DNA of 53,283 bases from an uncultured Burkholderiales bacterium (GCA_937927685.1 CALBSC010000090.1:1-53283), one strand, 5' to 3'. Shown: positions 42,199 to 52,111, numbered from the stretch's first letter. Numbers and translations are program-made. The notes: generated by a model not told the origin, from the letters alone.

Positions 42199-42379
42199 GA
42201 GGGTCTCCGGTGAAATCACACACATGCGCCAAGCATCCAGGATGCCGGCACGCGTAAACCCCGCAATGGTAGCGAAGTTAAGACCCGCGAATCGCAAATT
42301 GGCCCCCCAGGGTGACAAATCTTTGAAACAGCCACCCGCTTCTTAGGGGCTTTCCACGAGGTGAAGGAGGCTGGCGCGC

Positions 42380-43522
42380 TCAAAGCCCTTTCTTGGGGCG
42401 CAGTCGCCACCAAGGCAGTTCGGTGCGCAGCGATTGCACCTCGCCGGCCTGGTCCACCCGATAGCCGGGCAGTTGCGCGAGCGATTGCTGCCACGACGGC
42501 GCTTGCAGCAGTTGCCGCAGGGCCACCACTGCGGGTGACTCAATGGCCGACTTCAGACAGACCAGGTAGTAGCGCTCGTCCTGCACGGGCACGAAATCCA
42601 GCCCCTGACTGGCGGCTGCCGAGGCAATGCCCAGCGCCACGTCCGCCGATCCGGCCGCCACCGCCGCCGCGCAGGCCTGGTGCGAGGGTTCCTCTTGCGG
42701 GGTCACCACGAACTGGGCACTGCCCAGGCCCGCCTGCTGGCTCAGCTCGTCAAACAGCAAGCGGGTGCCCGAGCCCTTGTCGCGCAGGGCCAGCCGCGCT
42801 CGGCGTTGCGCCACCGACCGCAAGGAGTCCAGGGCCAGCGGGTTGCCCCGGGGCACCATCAGCCCCTGGCTGCGATCGGCAAAGCCGATCAGCTTGTGCC
42901 GGCCGGGCTGCAACAGGGGGCGAAAGGTGAGCGCAGTCAGGCTGTCGGCCTGCGGTTGCCGGGGCACATGGAACCCGGCCACCAGGCAGCGCCCTTCATT
43001 GAGCGCCCGGATGGCGTCCACGCTGCCGCAAAACCGCACATCCAGGTGCAGTCCCCGACCGGCTGCCTGGCCTTGCAACTGAGCCAGGGCGGCGTCATGG
43101 CTGGCGTAGCAGGTCAGCACGTGGGCCTGCGGGTCAAATGCAACGGCAAACGTGCGCTCGAGGTCAGCGCGCAAGGCCTGGATCTGCGCCGCCAGTCGTG
43201 CCTGCGTCTGTCGTTCGGCCCACATCAGCTTGGTGCCAAATTCACTCAGGCGGGCGGACTGCCCTTTTTCCCACAGGATCAGCGACTGGCCCAGCGAGGT
43301 CTCCCAACGCTTGAGCTCCCCCCAGACATGGCGGTAGGACAGGCCGAGTTCGCGCGCGGCAGCCGAAATCGACCCTTGCTGGTCCACCGACTGCAGCAAG
43401 GCCATCAGCGGATGCTCCAGCCCCGGTTCCTGCACGCCAGTGGCCGGTGTGCGGCGTGGCGACTCGGGCACATCGGGGCCTGGCGGGGGCTCCAGCGTGT
43501 AATGCAGTCGGATGTTATGCAC
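42380..43522 (-). CDS. ModE-like HTH regulator with periplasmic-binding-protein domain
   Basis: One-component regulator of 380 aa. The N-terminal ModE/LysR-type helix-turn-helix (about residues 38-100: LMALLQSVDQQGSISAAARELGLSYRHVW, shown in parts MALLQSVDQQGSIS and AARELGLSYRHVW) is fused to a type 2 solute-binding domain (about 125-370; LTCYASHDAAL, RDKGSGTRLLFDEL, ALGIASAAASQGLDFVP). It starts with GTG 43522 in the gap shared with divergent tupB. Regulators of this design sit beside molybdate or tungstate transporters, so oxyanion-responsive control of tupBCA is the likely role. The ligand is inferred from neighbours. Confidence 0.83.
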   Translation of the reverse strand: MHNIRLHYTLEPPPGPDVPESPRRTPATGVQEPGLEHPLMALLQSVDQQGSISAAARELGLSYRHVWGELKRWETSLGQSLILWEKGQSARLSEFGTKLMWAERQTQARLAAQIQALRADLERTFAVAFDPQAHVLTCYASHDAALAQLQGQAAGRGLHLDVRFCGSVDAIRALNEGRCLVAGFHVPRQPQADSLTALTFRPLLQPGRHKLIGFADRSQGLMVPRGNPLALDSLRSVAQRRARLALRDKGSGTRLLFDELSQQAGLGSAQFVVTPQEEPSHQACAAAVAAGSADVALGIASAAASQGLDFVPVQDERYYLVCLKSAIESPAVVALRQLLQAPSWQQSLAQLPGYRVDQAGEVQSLRTELPWWRLRPKKGL

Positions 43523-43582
43523 GGCGTTTCATATCGGGGTTTCAGGACGCATCGCCTACGATACCCGATTCAGTTGCCTGCC

Positions 43583-44320
43583 ATGTCCACCCTTTCGCAA
43601 AGCCTGCACACCGCGTTCGATCTCGTGGTGCAACTCGACCCCACCCTCTTGTCCATCGTCGGCCGGTCGCTCACGGTCAGTGCCCTGGCCTGCGCGCTGG
43701 CTTGTGGTGTGGGGCTGTGCCTGGGGGCGTGGCTGGGCGTGGCGCGGTTTCGCGGACGCGACGCGGTGCTGACGGTGCTCAACACCTTGCTGGCGCTGCC
43801 GTCCGTGGTGGTGGGGCTGGGGGTGTATGTGTTGTTGTCACGCAGCGGGCCGCTGGGTTTTCTGGGGTGGTTGTTCAGCCTCAAGGCCATGGTGCTGGCA
43901 CAGGCCGTGCTGGTGATGCCGGTGGTCACGGCCCTGGCCCGACAGCTGGTGGAGGACGCCGAGCGGGCCCACGGCGAGCAATTGCGCTCCATCGGGGCCG
44001 GCACCCTGATGCGCAGTCTTTTGCTGGCCTGGAACGAGCGCCTGGCCCTGCTGACCGTGGTGATCACCGCCTTTGGCCGCGCGGTGTCCGAAGTGGGGGC
44101 GGTGATGGTGGTGGGCGGCAACATCGAAGGCTTCACCCGTGTCATGACAACGGCGATCGCGCTGGAAACCAGCAAGGGCGACTTGCCCCTGGCGCTGGCG
44201 CTGGGTTTCGTGCTCATGGCCGTGGTGCTGGTGCTGAATGCAGGCGTGTCCCTGCTGCGGCGCTGGCGCCAGCCTGTGGACGGCGTGTCCTCATCCCAGT
44301 GGGGAGCCCACTTCGGATGA
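43583..44320 (+). CDS. tupB: Tungstate-type ABC transporter permease
   Basis: Inner-membrane permease (245 aa, about five to six helices) with the ABC-importer loop VITAFGRAVSEVGAVMVVGGNI, here seen as AFGRAVSEVGAVM followed by VGGNIEGFTRVMTTAI. That loop and the short length match TupB rather than ModB. The frame is open far upstream through the antisense of the regulator gene, but ATG 43583 gives the family start MSTLSQSLHTAFDLV. Its stop overlaps the ATPase start (ATGA). TACGAT about 20 bases upstream is a possible -10. Confidence 0.9.
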   Translation: MSTLSQSLHTAFDLVVQLDPTLLSIVGRSLTVSALACALACGVGLCLGAWLGVARFRGRDAVLTVLNTLLALPSVVVGLGVYVLLSRSGPLGFLGWLFSLKAMVLAQAVLVMPVVTALARQLVEDAERAHGEQLRSIGAGTLMRSLLLAWNERLALLTVVITAFGRAVSEVGAVMVVGGNIEGFTRVMTTAIALETSKGDLPLALALGFVLMAVVLVLNAGVSLLRRWRQPVDGVSSSQWGAHFG

Positions 44321-45093
44321 AGCCGCCGTTGCACGCCGTCGAGCATCACGGGCAGGTCCCGCCCGTGCCGGCGTCCCCGAGGCAGCCCCTGTTCAGGCTG
44401 GAGCAGGTGGACCTGTCGTTTGGCGCACAACCCGCCTTGCGCGGTATCGATTTGCAGGTGCACCCCGGCGAGCGGGTGGCGTTGATTGGTGCCAATGGCT
44501 GCGGCAAGAGCACCTTGCTGCGCGTGCTGCACGGCCTGTTGGAGCCGTCCCGGGGGCGCGTCCATCAACTGCAACCGCTGCGCCAGGCCATGCTGTTCCA
44601 GCGCCCGCACATGTTGCGCATGCCGGCGTGGCGCCATGTCGCGCTTGGATTGTGGCTACAAGGCCAATCCTGGCAACAGGCCCGGGAGCGTGCCTTCCAG
44701 GCACTGGCGCGCGTCGGGTTGCTGGGAGAGGCCCAGCAGGCAGCGCCAACGCTCTCGGGGGGGCAGCAGCAACGCCTGGCGCTGGCGCGGGCCTGGATCC
44801 TCGAGCCCGGCTTGCTGCTGCTGGACGAGCCCACGGCCAGCCTAGACCCGCACGCCAAGCGCGAGGTGGAGTCGCTGGTGCACGAGTGGGTGGCCCGGGC
44901 CGATGCCGCCAGCCCCGTGACCCTGGTGTTCAGCAGCCACAACCTGGGGCAGGTCAAGCGCCTGGCCTCGCGGGTGGTCTACCTCGAGGGGGGGCGCATT
45001 CTGGCGGACCTGCCCACCGAGGCGTTTTTTCAGGGCCCGCTGGAGCACACGCACCCGCAGGCCCATCTGTTTGTGAAAGGTGAAACCGCATGA
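44317..45093 (+). CDS. tupC: Tungstate-type ABC transporter ATP-binding protein
   Basis: ABC ATPase (258 aa) that powers TupB. Walker A is IGANGCGKSTLL (about residue 57), the signature is LSGGQQQRLALARA, Walker B is LLLLDEPTASLDP, and the H-loop is FSSHNLGQ. No C-terminal TOBE domain is present, unlike ModC, which again favours the tungstate type. ATG 44317 overlaps the tupB stop, and its own stop overlaps the tupA start, so all three are translationally coupled. Confidence 0.9.
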   Translation: MKPPLHAVEHHGQVPPVPASPRQPLFRLEQVDLSFGAQPALRGIDLQVHPGERVALIGANGCGKSTLLRVLHGLLEPSRGRVHQLQPLRQAMLFQRPHMLRMPAWRHVALGLWLQGQSWQQARERAFQALARVGLLGEAQQAAPTLSGGQQQRLALARAWILEPGLLLLDEPTASLDPHAKREVESLVHEWVARADAASPVTLVFSSHNLGQVKRLASRVVYLEGGRILADLPTEAFFQGPLEHTHPQAHLFVKGETA

Positions 45094-45929
45094 AGCAACC
45101 CCTCTCATCCCTGCGCCGCCTTGGGCGGTCCCTGGGTGTGTCCACGGCCCTGGCCCTGGCTTCGCTGGCCGCCGCCCCGGTCTGGGCCCAGACGGCCACG
45201 CTGATGATGGCCTCGACCACCTCCACCGAGCAGTCTGGGCTGTTTGGACACGTGCTCCCGGCCTTTCGCCAGGCCACGGGCATCGAGGTCAAGGTGGTGG
45301 CGTTGGGCACGGGGCAAGCATTGGACATGGGGCGGCGCGGGGACGCCGATGTGCTGTTTGTGCACGACCAGGCTGCAGAGGAGAAATTCGTGGCCGATGG
45401 GTTTGGCGTGCGCCGGTATCCGGTCATGTACAACGACTTTGTGCTGATCGGCCCGAGCGCCGACCCGGCGGGTACCCGGGGCAAGGACATCACCGCCGCG
45501 CTGCGCAAGCTGGCCTCTGCGCAGTCCGCCTTTGTTTCCCGGGGCGACAACAGCGGCACACATGCGGCCGAGTTGCGGTACTGGAAACTCGCGGGGGTGG
45601 ATAACAAGGGCGCGGGCTACAGGGCCTGTGGCTGTGGCATGGGGCCGGCACTGAACATCGCGGCCTCCACCCAGGCCTATGTGCTGGCCGACCGGGGCAC
45701 CTGGGTGAGTTTCAAGAACCGTGAGGGGCTGTCGGTGCTGGTGGAGGGCGACACCCGCTTGTTCAACCAGTATGGTGTGATCGCGGTGAACCCGGCGCGG
45801 CATCCGCACGTCAAGAGCGCCCTGGCCCAGCAATTCATCGACTGGGTGGTCTCGCCAGCGGGTCAGTCGACCATCGCGGCCTACAAGGTGGGCGGCGAGA
45901 CGCTGTTTTTCCCGAACGCCAAGCCCTGA
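45090..45929 (+). CDS. tupA: Tungstate-type substrate-binding protein
   Basis: Exported receptor (279 aa) with a signal peptide ending near APVWAQ. The mature start carries ASTTSTEQSGLF, the TupA oxyanion-site motif, then RGDADVLFVHDQAAEEKFVADG and SRGDNSGTHAAELRYWK. The later segment that in relatives reads like GQGMG(x)TL is here ACGCGMGPALNIA, with two cysteines close together, then ADRGTWVSF. It is third in tupBCA. Tungstate rather than molybdate is favoured by the TTST motif, but molybdate binding is not excluded by sequence. Confidence 0.88.
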   Translation: MKQPLSSLRRLGRSLGVSTALALASLAAAPVWAQTATLMMASTTSTEQSGLFGHVLPAFRQATGIEVKVVALGTGQALDMGRRGDADVLFVHDQAAEEKFVADGFGVRRYPVMYNDFVLIGPSADPAGTRGKDITAALRKLASAQSAFVSRGDNSGTHAAELRYWKLAGVDNKGAGYRACGCGMGPALNIAASTQAYVLADRGTWVSFKNREGLSVLVEGDTRLFNQYGVIAVNPARHPHVKSALAQQFIDWVVSPAGQSTIAAYKVGGETLFFPNAKP

Positions 45930-46115
45930 CCCCCGAGCCCGGGGCGGTGAGGGCGCCGGGTCCGAGCGGTTGGACTTGAGCATGACCTGGCCAGGACCGC
46001 CTCGCGTGGCGTGCAGAGTCCCCGGGTACCCAAGGGGTTGTGGGCGCACGTTTAGAATGGTTTGATCACTAGTCAGGCTTTCGGACCTCCGACGGCCAGC
46101 CCATGGAGACCCTGC

Positions 46116-46583
<468 letters not shown>

Positions 46584-46629
46584 GGCCTCAGGCACAACCC
46601 CGGCATGCCCCGAGCAAGGACCCAACACC

Positions 46630-47424
46630 ATGTATGCATTCACCTACGAGCGTCCCACCACCCTGTCTGATGCCCAGCGCCTGATCGGTGCGGGCGGACA
46701 AGCCCTGGCGGGCGGACAAACCCTGCTGGCCTCCATGAAGCAGCGACTGGCCAGCCCCGAGCAACTCGTCGATCTGGGTCGCATCGCCGAACTGCAGGGC
46801 GTGTGCCAGGACGGACAGTCTCTCGTCATTGGCGCCATGACCCGCCATGCCGATGTCGAGGCCAACGCGCTGGTGCGTCAGCACATCCCGGCGCTGGCCG
46901 CACTGGCCGGCCAGATTGGTGACAAACAGATTCGTGCCATGGGGACCCTGGGCGGTTCAGTGGCCAACAACGACCCGGCCGCCTGTTACCCCAGTGCCGT
47001 GCTGGCCCTGGAGGCCACGGTGCACACCACCCAGCGCAAGATCGCGGCGGCCGATTTTTTCCAGGGCATGTACAGCACGGCGCTCGAGGCGGGCGAGTTG
47101 ATCACGGCCATCAGCTTTCCCATCCCCGCCAAGGCGGTTTACCTGAAGTTCCAGCAACCCGCGTCGCGCTTTGCGCTGGTGGGCGTGTTTGTCGCCCAGA
47201 CGGCCGCAGGCGTGCGGGTGGCGGTCACCGGTGCTGCATCGGGCGGCGTGTTTCGCCATGCCGGGCTCGAAGCGGCCTTGACGCAAAGCTTCACCCCGGC
47301 GGCCGCAGCTGCCGTGCGCGTGGACGCCAGCGACCTCAACACCGACTTGCACGCCAGCGCTGACTACCGCGCTCATCTCATCGGTGTGCTCACCCAGCGC
47401 GCGGTGCAGCAACTCGGCGCCTGA
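46630..47424 (+). CDS. coxM: Molybdenum hydroxylase medium (FAD) subunit, CoxM-like
   Basis: FAD-binding subunit (264 aa) that takes electrons from the 2Fe-2S subunit. Both FAD-binding motifs are visible: AGGQTLLASMKQRL (about residue 30) and the TxGGS motif GTLGGSVANNDPAACYP (about 105-120). The length is on the short side but normal for CoxM. AAGGA lies 9 bases before ATG. With no coxL between coxS and coxM or downstream, a catalytic partner must be encoded elsewhere if these proteins work. Confidence 0.9.
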   Translation: MYAFTYERPTTLSDAQRLIGAGGQALAGGQTLLASMKQRLASPEQLVDLGRIAELQGVCQDGQSLVIGAMTRHADVEANALVRQHIPALAALAGQIGDKQIRAMGTLGGSVANNDPAACYPSAVLALEATVHTTQRKIAAADFFQGMYSTALEAGELITAISFPIPAKAVYLKFQQPASRFALVGVFVAQTAAGVRVAVTGAASGGVFRHAGLEAALTQSFTPAAAAAVRVDASDLNTDLHASADYRAHLIGVLTQRAVQQLGA

Positions 47425-47438
47425 GCGCCCGGGTCGGC

Positions 47439-48320
47439 ATGACCTCGATTGACAGCCTGATCCAGGCGCTGCAGGCCGAAGGCTATGAACCCGACCGCCG
47501 TCTGGCCACGGCGGTATTTCTGGCGCTCCAACTGCAGCGACCCCTCTTGCTCGAAGGCGAGCCGGGCGTGGGCAAGACCGAACTGGCGAAGGCGCTGACC
47601 CGTGTGCTGCAGCGACAACTCCTGCGGTTGCAGTGCTACGACGGCATGGAACTGCGCGAGGCGCTTTACGAGTGGAATTACGCTGCCCAGATGCTGCACA
47701 TGCGGGCGGCACAAGGTTCGGACGTGGAGGCCGATCAGATCGAGCGTGAGGTCTACCAGCCGCGCTACCTGATTCGTCGCCCCTTGTTGCAGGCCCTGCA
47801 AACCCCTGAGCCCGGCGCCTTGTTGTTGATCGACGAGGTGGACCGTGCCGATGAACCCTTTGAAGCCTTTTTGCTCGAGTACCTGGGTGAGTACCAGGTG
47901 AGCATTCCCGAACTGGGCACCGTGCAGGCCCTGGTGCGACCGGTGACCCTGCTCACCAGCAACCGCACGCGCGACCTGCACGACGCCGTGAAGCGTCGCT
48001 GTCTGTACCACTGGATGGACTACCCCGATCGCGATCGTGAACTCGCCATCGTACGCCGTCAGGTGCCCGAGGCGGGCCAGGCGCTCGCGCGTCAGGTGGC
48101 CGATGTGCTGGCGCGTTTGCGTGGGCCCGAGTGGGCTGACCAGTTTCAGCGAAGCCCGGGCATTGCCGAGACGGTGGAGTGGTCCCGGGCGCTCGCCGCA
48201 CTGGGCACGCAATCCATCGACCCTGAGGTGCTCACCCAAACCGCCGGGCTGCTCTACAAGCAGCGCGAGGACATCGAGACCCTGACGCGGGCAGCCGCGT
48301 CGGTGTTGCAACCCGCCTGA
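47439..48320 (+). CDS. coxD: MoxR-type AAA+ ATPase, CoxD-like
   Basis: AAA+ chaperone (293 aa) with Walker A GEPGVGKTEL (residues 40-49), Walker B LLLIDEVDRAD (about 128-138), and sensor region TLLTSNRTRDLHDAVKRRC with the arginine finger. In the Oligotropha CO dehydrogenase system CoxD is needed to mature the Cu-S-Mo centre in the large subunit; here it sits 14 bases after coxM and just before the VWA gene, the usual MoxR-VWA pairing. With coxL missing its client is unclear. Confidence 0.9.
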   Translation: MTSIDSLIQALQAEGYEPDRRLATAVFLALQLQRPLLLEGEPGVGKTELAKALTRVLQRQLLRLQCYDGMELREALYEWNYAAQMLHMRAAQGSDVEADQIEREVYQPRYLIRRPLLQALQTPEPGALLLIDEVDRADEPFEAFLLEYLGEYQVSIPELGTVQALVRPVTLLTSNRTRDLHDAVKRRCLYHWMDYPDRDRELAIVRRQVPEAGQALARQVADVLARLRGPEWADQFQRSPGIAETVEWSRALAALGTQSIDPEVLTQTAGLLYKQREDIETLTRAAASVLQPA

Positions 48321-48331
48321 AGGCCGCCGCC

Positions 48332-49486
48332 GTGCTCGTGGCCGACAACCTCCTGGGTTTTGGGCGGGCCTTGCGACGTGCGGGCGTGCCGGTGGACAGT
48401 TCCCGCATCGCGCTGGCGTTGGAATCGATGCGCTGGCTGGACCTGTCGAGTCGCGCCGATGTTTCTGCAGCGTTCGAGACGGTGCTGGTCAGCCGCGAGA
48501 GCGATCGCGCCGTGTTCCGCGAACTCTTCAACCGCTACTTCCAGGCGCCCGCTGCGCAGGGCCTGCCCCTCACACCGGACGGCCTGCCACCGCCTGCGAG
48601 TCCGGGCGATACGCCAGCCCCGCAGCGCGCCCTCGATGCCCTGATCCCGGCGCTGGCAGTGTCTGACCCTGCCGACCCATCCGACGAGGACAGGGCCACC
48701 GATGCCCGCTTCAGCGCCAGCCAGCGCGAGCGTCTGCAACAGGCGGATTTCCGCACCCTCGACGGCTGGGAATACCGCCAGGTGGAGCGCTGGGCGCGCG
48801 AACTCCGGGGTGCGCTGCCACAGCATCCCGGACGCCGCACGCGCGCTGGCTCGCGGGGCAGCCAGCCGCACTGGCCACGCGCCCTGCGCGAGGCCGCGCG
48901 TCTGGAGGGGGAGGTGTTGCGCGTGCCGCGGCGCAGCCGACGCGAGCAACCCCTGCCCTTGCTGGTGCTGATCGATGTGTCGGGGTCCATGGAGCGCTAT
49001 GCGCGATTGCTGATGGCGTTCCTGCATGCGGCCACGCGCGAGGCGCGGCGTCGTGACGTCTTTGCCATCGGCACCGCACTCACAGATCTCACCGGGGCCT
49101 TTCGCCAGGCCGACACCGACCGCATGCTGGCCGACGCCTCGCAGCGCATTCCCGACTTCGCTGGCGGGACGCGGTGGGGCTCGGCCTTGAACCTGCTGTT
49201 GCGGCACCACGCGCGCCGGTTGGTGGGGCGGCGCACCGTGACGCTTCTCATCACCGATGGGCTGGACACCGGCGAGCCAGCCGAACTCGACGCAGCCCTG
49301 ACCGGGCTCCGGCGCCACACCGGCCGCTTGCTGTGGCTCAACCCGATGTTGCGCTTTGAGGGCTATCAACCCCTGGCCCGTGGGGCCCGTGTCATGAGCC
49401 GGCAGGTGGACGCGATGCTCCCGGTTCATAATCTCGAGTCTTTGCAGTCCCTGGCGCACAGCCTGCAGCGTTTGTTGCAGCGGTGA
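48332..49486 (+). CDS. coxE: VWA-domain protein, CoxE-like
   Basis: 384 aa with a C-terminal von Willebrand A domain; the metal-ion site is LVLIDVSGSMERYARLL (DxSxS near residue 214) with later RWGSALNLLL and LLITDGLDTG. The N-terminal half is the CoxE-specific helical region (LGFGRALRRAGVPVDSSRI). GTG 48332 is 11 bases past the coxD stop. CoxE works with the MoxR ATPase in inserting or activating the Mo centre of partner hydroxylases. Confidence 0.9.
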   Translation: MLVADNLLGFGRALRRAGVPVDSSRIALALESMRWLDLSSRADVSAAFETVLVSRESDRAVFRELFNRYFQAPAAQGLPLTPDGLPPPASPGDTPAPQRALDALIPALAVSDPADPSDEDRATDARFSASQRERLQQADFRTLDGWEYRQVERWARELRGALPQHPGRRTRAGSRGSQPHWPRALREAARLEGEVLRVPRRSRREQPLPLLVLIDVSGSMERYARLLMAFLHAATREARRRDVFAIGTALTDLTGAFRQADTDRMLADASQRIPDFAGGTRWGSALNLLLRHHARRLVGRRTVTLLITDGLDTGEPAELDAALTGLRRHTGRLLWLNPMLRFEGYQPLARGARVMSRQVDAMLPVHNLESLQSLAHSLQRLLQR

Positions 49487-49579
49487 GGTCTTCACACCCC
49501 GGGTCTGCAGCGGCGCGCATTCGCACCGGATGCGCGCAGGCCCTCTGCCCTGATTCGACCTGATTTCCGGAGTTTTTCC

Positions 49580-50170
49580 ATGGACATGCAAGCCAGCCGT
49601 TCCCTCGCCATCACCCAGCAACAGGCATGGGAAGCCCTCAACGACCCCGCCATTCTCAAGGCCTGCATCCCCGGCTGTGACAAGCTCGAGAGCACAGGCG
49701 ATAACCAGTTTGCCGTGGGCATGGCGCTCAAGATCGGCCCGGTCTCGGCCAAGTTCAGCGGCAAGATCCAGTTGGCCGATTTGAACCCGCCGGTCAGCTA
49801 CACGTTGAGCTTTGAAGGGCAGGGCGGTGTGGCCGGTTTTGGCAAGGGCACGGCCAGCGTGACGCTGGTCCCCATCGACACGGGCTGTGAGTTGCAGTAC
49901 ACCGTGCACGCGCAGGTAGGTGGCAAGATTGCCCAGTTGGGTCAGCGTCTGATCGATGGCGCGGCCAAGTCGCTGGCCGAGGATTTCTTCAAACGCTTTG
50001 ATGCCGCGGCCGCCGAGCGCTTTGCGCCGGCCACGGCAGCCGAGAACACCGGCCCCGCGGCAGACGCCGCTGGAACGCCTGCTGCCCCGGCCGGGGCATC
50101 TTCCAACGGCTGGATGTGGGCTGCAGGCGCTGCGGTGCTGGTGGCCTTCGCCTGGCTTTTCACGCGCTGA
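49580..50170 (+). CDS. coxG: CoxG-like SRPBCC protein with C-terminal membrane anchor
   Basis: 196 aa with an N-terminal SRPBCC/START-like domain (about 1-145: SLAITQQQAWEALNDPAILKACIPGCD, quoted in parts ALNDPAILKACIPGC, LQYTVHAQVGGKIAQLG) and an Ala/Pro-rich linker leading to one C-terminal helix (GWMWAAGAAVLVAFAWLF). CoxG in other bacteria anchors CO dehydrogenase or related hydroxylases to the membrane. GGAG is 7 bases upstream of ATG. Its presence makes the missing large subunit more striking, since CoxG has no known use alone. Confidence 0.88.
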   Translation: MDMQASRSLAITQQQAWEALNDPAILKACIPGCDKLESTGDNQFAVGMALKIGPVSAKFSGKIQLADLNPPVSYTLSFEGQGGVAGFGKGTASVTLVPIDTGCELQYTVHAQVGGKIAQLGQRLIDGAAKSLAEDFFKRFDAAAAERFAPATAAENTGPAADAAGTPAAPAGASSNGWMWAAGAAVLVAFAWLFTR

Positions 50171-50374
50171 CGTGCTGCCGCGCCTGCAACGCTCGCCGCC
50201 GCCGTTGCGCTGACGTGTCAGCGCTCGCCCGGTATCCTGAGGGCGCCGTGCTTGCATGGCGTGCTCACCCGGTTGAGTTCAGCGCGAGCTTTTTCACCGC
50301 TTCTTCCCGAGGGCTGCCCTGCCACCGTTGGCCACGGCCGGACCTTCTTTTGAGCAACTCCTGACCGTCTGACC

Positions 50375-51247
50375 ATGCGCTTGTTGTTCGATTCCTTCTG
50401 GCGTGCGCTGGCCTACACCCTGCACGCTCGGGTGATGGCCTACTCGCTGTTGCCCCTGGCGCTGATGGCGGCGCTGGCCCTGGGCTGGGGCTACTATTTC
50501 TGGGAACCCTCGGTGGGCTGGGTGCGCGACACCCTGGTCACCTGGGTCTGGGTGCAACGGGTGCTCGGGTGGTTGCACCTGCAGGGCACGCCCGAGGTGT
50601 TCGTGACGCTGGCGCCGCTGCTGGTCATCCTGGCGATCACGCCGTTGTTGGTGGTGTTGAGTTTGCTGGCCGTGTCGTGGATGATGATGCCCTTGCTGGT
50701 CAATCGGGTGGCTCGGCGACGCTTTCATCACCTGGAGCGCCGTGACGGTGCCAGCCTGCTGGCCAGTCTGGGGTGGACCCTGGGCTGTACTGCGTTGGCG
50801 CTCATCGGATTTGTGCTCACCTTGCCGCTGTGGTTGATCCCGCCCTTGGTGATGGTCATCCCGCCGCTGGTGTGGGGTTGGCTCACCTACCGGCTGATGG
50901 CCTTTGACGCGCTCGCACAGCACGCCAGCCGTGACGAGCGCATCGAGATCCTGCGGCGCCATCGTCTGCCGCTCTTGCTGATGGGCCTGGTGGCGGGCTA
51001 TCTGAGTGCGTTGCCCAGCCTGTTCTGGGCGTCGGGGGCCTTGATGGCCGCTGCCTTCTTGCTGCTGTTGCCCCTGGCCATCTGGACCTACTCGGTCATT
51101 TTTGCCTTCACCGCGTTGTGGTTTGCGCATTACGCCCTCTCGGCGCTGCGCGACTTGCGCGCCGAGCCGCTCGCTGCCGAGGCGACAACCGTGCAGCCGG
51201 TGGACGCGCTAGCATTGCCGCATGAACACCCCTCGCGCCACCCCTGA
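50375..51247 (+). CDS. EI24-domain polytopic membrane protein
   Basis: 290 aa with five or six hydrophobic helices and the EI24/CysZ-like pattern: LFDSFWRALAYTLHARVMAYS, quoted in part FWRALAYTLHARV, then VLSLLAVSWMMMPLLVNRVARRR and LIPPLVMVIPPLVWGWLTYR in the centre. The EI24 family in Burkholderiales has no proven function; CysZ relatives move sulfate, but this protein is not clearly CysZ. The last 26 bases overlap the CinA-like gene. The 204 bases before it hold nothing I can identify, and no ribosome site is seen. Confidence 0.82.
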   Translation: MRLLFDSFWRALAYTLHARVMAYSLLPLALMAALALGWGYYFWEPSVGWVRDTLVTWVWVQRVLGWLHLQGTPEVFVTLAPLLVILAITPLLVVLSLLAVSWMMMPLLVNRVARRRFHHLERRDGASLLASLGWTLGCTALALIGFVLTLPLWLIPPLVMVIPPLVWGWLTYRLMAFDALAQHASRDERIEILRRHRLPLLLMGLVAGYLSALPSLFWASGALMAAAFLLLLPLAIWTYSVIFAFTALWFAHYALSALRDLRAEPLAAEATTVQPVDALALPHEHPSRHP

Positions 51248-52109
51248 CTCCACGTCCCCCGTCCGCCCGCCATCCTCGGGCACCTCCCGCCCCGACATCG
51301 GCCTCATCATCGTGGGCGATGAAATCCTGTCTGGCAAGCGCGCCGACAAGCACATGCCCAAGGTGATCGAGTTGCTCAACGCACGCGGCCTGAACCTGGC
51401 CTATGCCGATTACGTCGGTGATTCGCCCGAGCGCATCACCCGCACCCTCCAGCGCGCCTTTGCCAGCGGCGACCTGGTGTTTTCGTGCGGGGGCATCGGG
51501 GCCACGCCGGATGACCACACCCGTCAGTGCGCGGCCAAGGCCCTGGGGGCCGAGCTGGCGCTGCACCCCGAGGCCGAGCGTCTGATTCGCGAACGCATGC
51601 AGGATGTCGCACGGGAGCAAGGCGTCCCCTACGAACCCGACCGGGCCGACAACGTGCACCGCCTCAACATGGGCGTGTTTCCGGCCGGCGCCGAGATCAT
51701 CCCGAACCCCTACAACAAGATTCCGGGCTTCACCTGCCGCTCACCGGGTGGCGTGGGGGCGGTGCATTTCGTTCCCGGTTTTCCGGTGATGGCCTGGCCC
51801 ATGATCGAATCGGTGCTGGACCAGCACTATGGCCACTGGTTCCAGCGTGCGGCCTGGATCGAGAAGTCGGTCATCGTGTTCGGTGCGATGGAGGCCTCGC
51901 TCACCCCGATGATGGAGGCACTGGAGGCGCGCTTTGCGGGCGTCAAGGTATTCAGTCTGCCCAGTGTGGACCACCCCGAGTACGGCCGCCACATCGAACT
52001 CGGTGTCAAAGGCCATCCGGATCTGGTGAATCCGGCTTATCCGGCCATGCTGGCCGACCTGCATGTCTTTGGTGCAAAATTAGGCCCCGAATTGGTGCGA
52101 AAATCCTGA
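51222..52109 (+). CDS. CinA N-domain-like molybdopterin-binding protein
   Basis: 295 aa with a MoaB/MogA-like MoCF_biosynth fold (about residues 25-195): LIIVGDEILSGKRAD, VFSCGGIGATPDDHTR and FVPGFPVMAWPM. It lacks the C-terminal nicotinamide-nucleotide amidase domain of full CinA. The Pro/Ser/Thr-rich first 24 residues suggest that a later start is possible, though none is better supported. The start lies inside the end of the EI24 gene. A role with molybdopterin or pyridine nucleotides is inferred; its closeness to the Mo/W cluster may be chance. Often annotated competence/damage-inducible protein A. Confidence 0.83.
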   Translation: MNTPRATPDSTSPVRPPSSGTSRPDIGLIIVGDEILSGKRADKHMPKVIELLNARGLNLAYADYVGDSPERITRTLQRAFASGDLVFSCGGIGATPDDHTRQCAAKALGAELALHPEAERLIRERMQDVAREQGVPYEPDRADNVHRLNMGVFPAGAEIIPNPYNKIPGFTCRSPGGVGAVHFVPGFPVMAWPMIESVLDQHYGHWFQRAAWIEKSVIVFGAMEASLTPMMEALEARFAGVKVFSLPSVDHPEYGRHIELGVKGHPDLVNPAYPAMLADLHVFGAKLGPELVRKS

Positions 52110-52111
52110 TA

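Noticed and set aside
43523..43582. Possible ModE box between the regulator gene and tupB
   Set aside because: Only short inverted pieces (atcg-N4-cgat at 43551-43562; atcgggg with acccgat) are seen. They do not match the known ModE site, so I did not annotate an operator.
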